From Cynocephalus volans (taxonomy: Eukaryota; Chordata; Mammalia; Dermoptera; Cynocephalidae), in assembly GCF_027409185.1 (NCBI RefSeq), contig NC_084463.1:160929869-160993868 (forward strand): a stretch of 64,000 nucleotides of DNA, given 5' to 3'. The notes under the pieces are model-generated. The model saw nothing but the letters and a program-made list of their open reading frames with translations. It had not been told where the DNA came from and did no database searches. Each line of letters begins with the position of its first letter. Within the stretch, counting starts at the first letter, position 1. Both the position numbers and the translations under genes were made by a program. Shown here piece after piece: positions 60,208 to 64,000 of the stretch.

Positions 60208-60269
60208 CAGCTTTGTAACACCACGGTCTAGGGTTTAGATCCCTGTACCAGCCAGCTGCAAAGAAAAAA
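60208..60269 (+). mobile_element. CYN SINE, 5'-truncated
   Basis: CAGCTTTGTAACACCACGGT, GATCCCTGTACCAGCCAGCT. A near-identical TCTGTATAC flanks both ends (about 60199 and 60271). Confidence 0.8.
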
Positions 60270-60279
60270 AAGTCTGTAT

Positions 60280-61345
60280 ACTGAAAACTATAAAACACTG
60301 ACGAAAGGCATTGAAGAAAACACAAATAAATGAAAAGATACCTCGTGTTTATGGACTGGAAGAATTAATATTGTTAAAATGTCTATACTATCCAAAACTA
60401 CCCAAATGTATAGATTTATTGCAATCCTTATCAAAGTTTCAAATCATTTTTCACAGAAATAGAAAAATCAATCCTAAAATCCATGTGGAACCACAAAAGA
60501 CCCCAAATAGCCAAAGCAATATTGAGCAAAAAGTACAGAACTGGAAGCATCATACTCCTTGATTTCAAAGTATATTATAAAGCTATTGTAATCAAAACAT
60601 CATGCTACTGGCATAAAAATAGACACATCAATCTGTGAAAGGTGTTCTCTTGTTATCTTTCATCTTTTTGATAATGACCATTCTAACAGGTGTGAGGTGA
60701 TATAACTGAGGTTACCTCAGTTGGCTAGAGTGTGGTGCTGTTAACACCAAGGTCCAGGGTTTGATCCCTGTATTACCCAGCTGCCAAAATAAATAAATGA
60801 ATAAATAAATAAATAAATAAATAACAAGTATTGATGAGAATGTAGAGAAAAAGGAACTCTTGTACACTATTGGTGGGAATGTAAATTATATTGCCATTAC
60901 ACATAAGGTATAGAAATTCCTCAAAAAACTAAAAACAGAACTACCACATGATCGAGCAATACCACTTCTGAGTATATAGCCGAAGGAAATGAAATTAATA
61001 CGTCAAAGAGATATCTGCACTCCTATGTTCTTTGCAGCATTATCAGCACTATTCACAATAGCCAGTACATGGAATCAAGCTAAGTGTCCATGAATGGATG
61101 AATAAATAAAGAAAATGTGGTATCTATATGCAATGAAATACTATTCAGCCTTTAAAAATAAGGAAATTCTGTCATTTGTGACAATATGGATAAACCTGGA
61201 GGACACTATGCTAAATGGAATAAGCCAGGCACAGAAAGACAAATACTGCATGATCTCACTTATGTGCGGAATCTAAAAACATCAAACTTATAGAAGTAGA
61301 AGAGCAGAGTGGTGGGAACCAGACGTTGTTGGAGGTAGAGTAGGT
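60280..61345 (+). mobile_element. L1 pieces, mainly sense, with a CYN SINE
   Basis: Sense ORF2 at 60280-60635 and 60826-61345, a short antisense piece at 60640-60705, and a CYN SINE (about 60712-60825, GTTACCTCAGTTGGCTAGAG with an (AAAT)n tail). Confidence 0.7.
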
Positions 61346-61346
61346 G

Positions 61347-61689
61347 TGTTAGTCTGTTTCTGTGGTGTATAACAAAATACATGGAACTGGGTGACATAAG
61401 AAGACTAAATTTATTGCTTACAGTTTTGGAGACTGGGAAGTCCAAAGTCCAGGGAATACATTTGATGAAGGCCTTGGTGGTGGCAACAGTGACCCAGGGG
61501 TCTCACATGGCAGAAAATGATGAAGCAGAGAGAGACTAACCTCTCATGTGCTCTTCTTTTAAAGCCCTCAAAACCACGCCCCTGACCACCATTTTTAATC
61601 CATTCGCTACAGCACGGTCCTACAATCCAACCACCTCTTCAATTCCCCACCTTTCAATTATCATAATAGGATTTCCCACCCTAAGAGGG
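61347..61689 (-). mobile_element. MaLR LTR copy G, truncated
   Basis: TGTTAGTCTGTTTCTGTGGT to CATAATAGGATTTCCCACCC; the far end is missing. Confidence 0.85.
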
Positions 61690-61960
61690 ATAGCTTTTTT
61701 GTTTTGTTTTGTTTTGTTTTTGTTTCTCATTTCCTGCATTACTGTCTTCTTTTGTGTTTAGTTGATTTTTGGTAATGAAATGTTTAAATTCCTTTCTCGT
61801 TTCCTTTTGTGTATGTTCAATACCTGTTTTTGTTCTGGCTTTTAATGAGCCTAAGTTCTCTTTTTCTATTCTTTGGTCCTACCCTTTTTTTAAAAAAGGT
61901 AACAATCAACTTTACCAAGAAATTTTATCACCCTACTTCCAAGATATTTTCAGCATCTAC
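61690..61960 (-). mobile_element. L1 fragment, antisense
   Basis: (TTTTG)n followed by antisense L1M-like sequence (TTTCCTTTTGTGTATGTTCA). Confidence 0.5.
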
Positions 61961-61964
61961 TGCA

Positions 61965-63480
61965 GGTGGCACTGGCTATAGGACAAATTGCTATGCCATT
62001 TGGGCTTTGTGATCCAGCAAATCCAATCATTCTCAAAGGTCTGGGAAAGACTGGGATGATGTACAGAGAATCACATCACTTGCCCCTCTGTTTTGTAATA
62101 AAGCTGTGCGCTCTTCAATAAATAACTAGTGTCCTTTGAGAAAGAGCTTTTGGTTTTCTACAGGTACTGGTATAGACCCAATGCTTGATCATGAGACACA
62201 AAGTAACCATGCAACCCAAGCCGCCCATCATAAGCAGGGTGTCATCTAATCCATTAAGCCATACATTCAGGTGTAGGTGTGCTCAGTATTCTATCACCAT
62301 GTGAAAGTGGTATATATGAGACCAGGCTCAAGCAGGTTCTGGAAGTACAAGTGTGTTTCTCACGCCGCCAGGATCCTAGTCCTGTGCACCACATCTCCTG
62401 CTTACTATGCATTAGACCTCGTGGGTAGTTCTCTGTGACCAACTAACTGCGGAAGAAAGAGTTCAAGCCTGGCTTACAGGTGGTCCTGCATGCTGAGTTG
62501 GCATCAACCAGAAGCTGAATGTTCCATCATTACAGCCCATTGTTGGGGGACCAGAAGGGGAAGTGGATCTCCGGTTATCGCCTTGGCCCAGGAGGAGGAT
62601 GGCCAGAAGTGTGGCTCCACATAAAGGTTTCTTCACCCGGACATTACTGACATTTGAGCCTGGATAATTCTTTGCTGTGCAGCTGTCCCATGCACTGTAG
62701 TGTTTAGCAGCATCCCCCGGCCCTTACACGCTGGATGCCAGCAGTGCCGCCCTCCCACGCTCCCCTCCAGTTGTGACAACCAAACACGTCTCCAGACATA
62801 CCTAAATGTCTCCTAGAGGAGAAAATCACCATCAATTGAGAATCACTGTCTGCATTGATTCATGGCAGAAGCTAAAGGTTTGGCAGATGGTCGGTGACAT
62901 GAAAAAAATGCGATTAGAAAATTGATGGCAAGGAAATCTCATGAAAAGATGTGTGCATAGCCTTCTTGGAATGAGTCTAGAGTTTAAGAATATTCTACCT
63001 CCTGTGAGTGCTCACCAAAGAGCAGCTTCTGCATGTGGAGAAGGTGAAACATTCCTTTCCCAACCGTGCCCATCTTTGCCCAGGAAGCTCATGAAGAAAG
63101 TGTCCAAGGCACAGGGATGGAGGTTATGTGTGGTGGGCTCAACAACTGAATTTCTCCTCAGCAATGTGACTGATGTGACTAGTGCTGCTGACAAACGCCT
63201 AGCTGTTCAGGAGGAGAGACCAACACAGGGCCCCCAACAGAGCAGAATATCTCCCAGGAGACCAGCCAGATACTCAGTTCCAGGTTGATTACACTAGAAC
63301 CCTTCCATGACGGAGGTGGCAGAAAGAATGTGCTTATCTGGATATGAATTTTCCTTCACTGACCATGGTGCCTGAGCCAACATTTTCATGGCAATATCCC
63401 CCACAACACTGATTCTAAGCATGGAACCTCTTTTGGTTGCAAAACTATGGCAACGGGACCAGAACCGTGCCAACCACTAG
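61965..63480 (+). pseudogene. ERV-L-like pol remnant in normal order
   Basis: Reverse-transcriptase connection region (about 61970-62430), RNase H start (near 62440), integrase start (near 63240-63350). Same family as 20533-22860 but collinear. Split by a MER5-type transposon (62640-62850). Many stops. Confidence 0.55.
62640..62850 (-). mobile_element. MER5A-like hAT transposon
   Basis: GAGCCTGGATAATTCTTTGC, TTGTGACAACCAAACACGTC, ending at TTGAGAATCACTG, the antisense terminal repeat. Confidence 0.8.
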
Positions 63481-64000
63481 GCTTACAAGAGCCTGTCTCC
63501 CAGAACAGCAGGCTTGTGGGAACAGCGGAGTGCAGTCGAAGACCTGGTTATGCCGCCCACTGCGAGACAGCATCTTGCTGGTTTCATGTGCTTGTCCCGA
63601 TTGTACCCTTGAGACTTTAATTTATAAGAGGTGACTGAGTGACAACTTGAAGATGTCAATGCCATTGAAAGAAAGGCTCAGTGTTACTCATAGTTCCCTT
63701 AGAAATGAGAGGCATGAAGCGGCATGCCACGCAGGGCCGTGGGGAGGCACCGGTGTTGCTCAGGAGGCAGAGAGGAGAGAGGGGAAGGCCTCGGTCACGG
63801 CCTTTACTGGAGTCTCTGTGGAAGGCAAGGCAGGGCAGGGGAAACAGCATAGGACCAGCTCATTTGAATAATTCCAGCCGGCTTTGTGGCATAAGAGCCA
63901 TCCCTAGTTGTCCAGCCCTGGGTTGATTTAGGGCAGGAGAAATACTGGCTTGGTGTATGAGTTAGATGAGGAGGTGGTTCAGAATACGGTCTGTGGGCCA
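63481..64000. other. No feature recognised
   Basis: Possibly the tail of the ERV-L remnant to about 63640; beyond that, unassigned GC-moderate sequence up to the window edge. Confidence 0.35.

Overview
The window reads as nuclear DNA of a placental mammal, most likely a colugo (order Dermoptera). It carries many tRNA-Ile-derived SINEs of the CYN type, which are known from colugos, and I see no Alu, B1/B2 or other primate, rodent or perissodactyl SINE. The species call is an inference from the SINEs; 'eutherian mammal' is certain from the two genes.

Two protein genes are present, tail to tail: KAT5 (Tip60 acetyltransferase, + strand, coding 37176-43729, 14 coding exons, 513 codons) and RNASEH2C (RNase H2 subunit C, - strand, coding 44332-45341, 4 exons, 159 codons). 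Every splice junction, reading frame and known catalytic residue I could check is intact. Each gene starts in a CpG-rich promoter and their poly(A) signals lie about 110-200 bp apart. The same pair is adjacent on human 11q13.

The rest is non-coding and dominated by mobile elements. Region 1-36.5 kb: antisense and sense L1 pieces, MaLR LTRs, MIR and L2 relics, an ERV-L pol remnant (8.0-9.6 kb), two inverted copies of a short L1-derived composite element (4.9-6.3 and 13.4-15.1 kb), a retroposed 5S rRNA copy (7.2 kb), a MaLR provirus on the - strand (17.3-20.3 kb) followed by a rearranged ERV-L/MaLR composite (20.5-23.4 kb), a class II-like solo LTR (23.5-24.2 kb), a class I-like solo LTR (33.7-34.3 kb) and a Tigger-like transposon hit three times by SINEs at one target site (34.9-35.45 kb). 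Region 45.5-64 kb: CYN SINEs, an unidentified probable processed pseudogene (49.4-50.8 kb), long antisense L1 stretches (51.1-57.1 kb), a second MaLR provirus (57.1-59.8 kb) and another ERV-L pol remnant (62.0-63.5 kb).

The most unusual structure is at 20.5-22.9 kb. An ERV-L pol fragment lies in circularly permuted order, and within its integrase sits a MaLR internal fragment that is itself circularly permuted. In both cases the outer ends correspond to adjacent sequence in the normal element.
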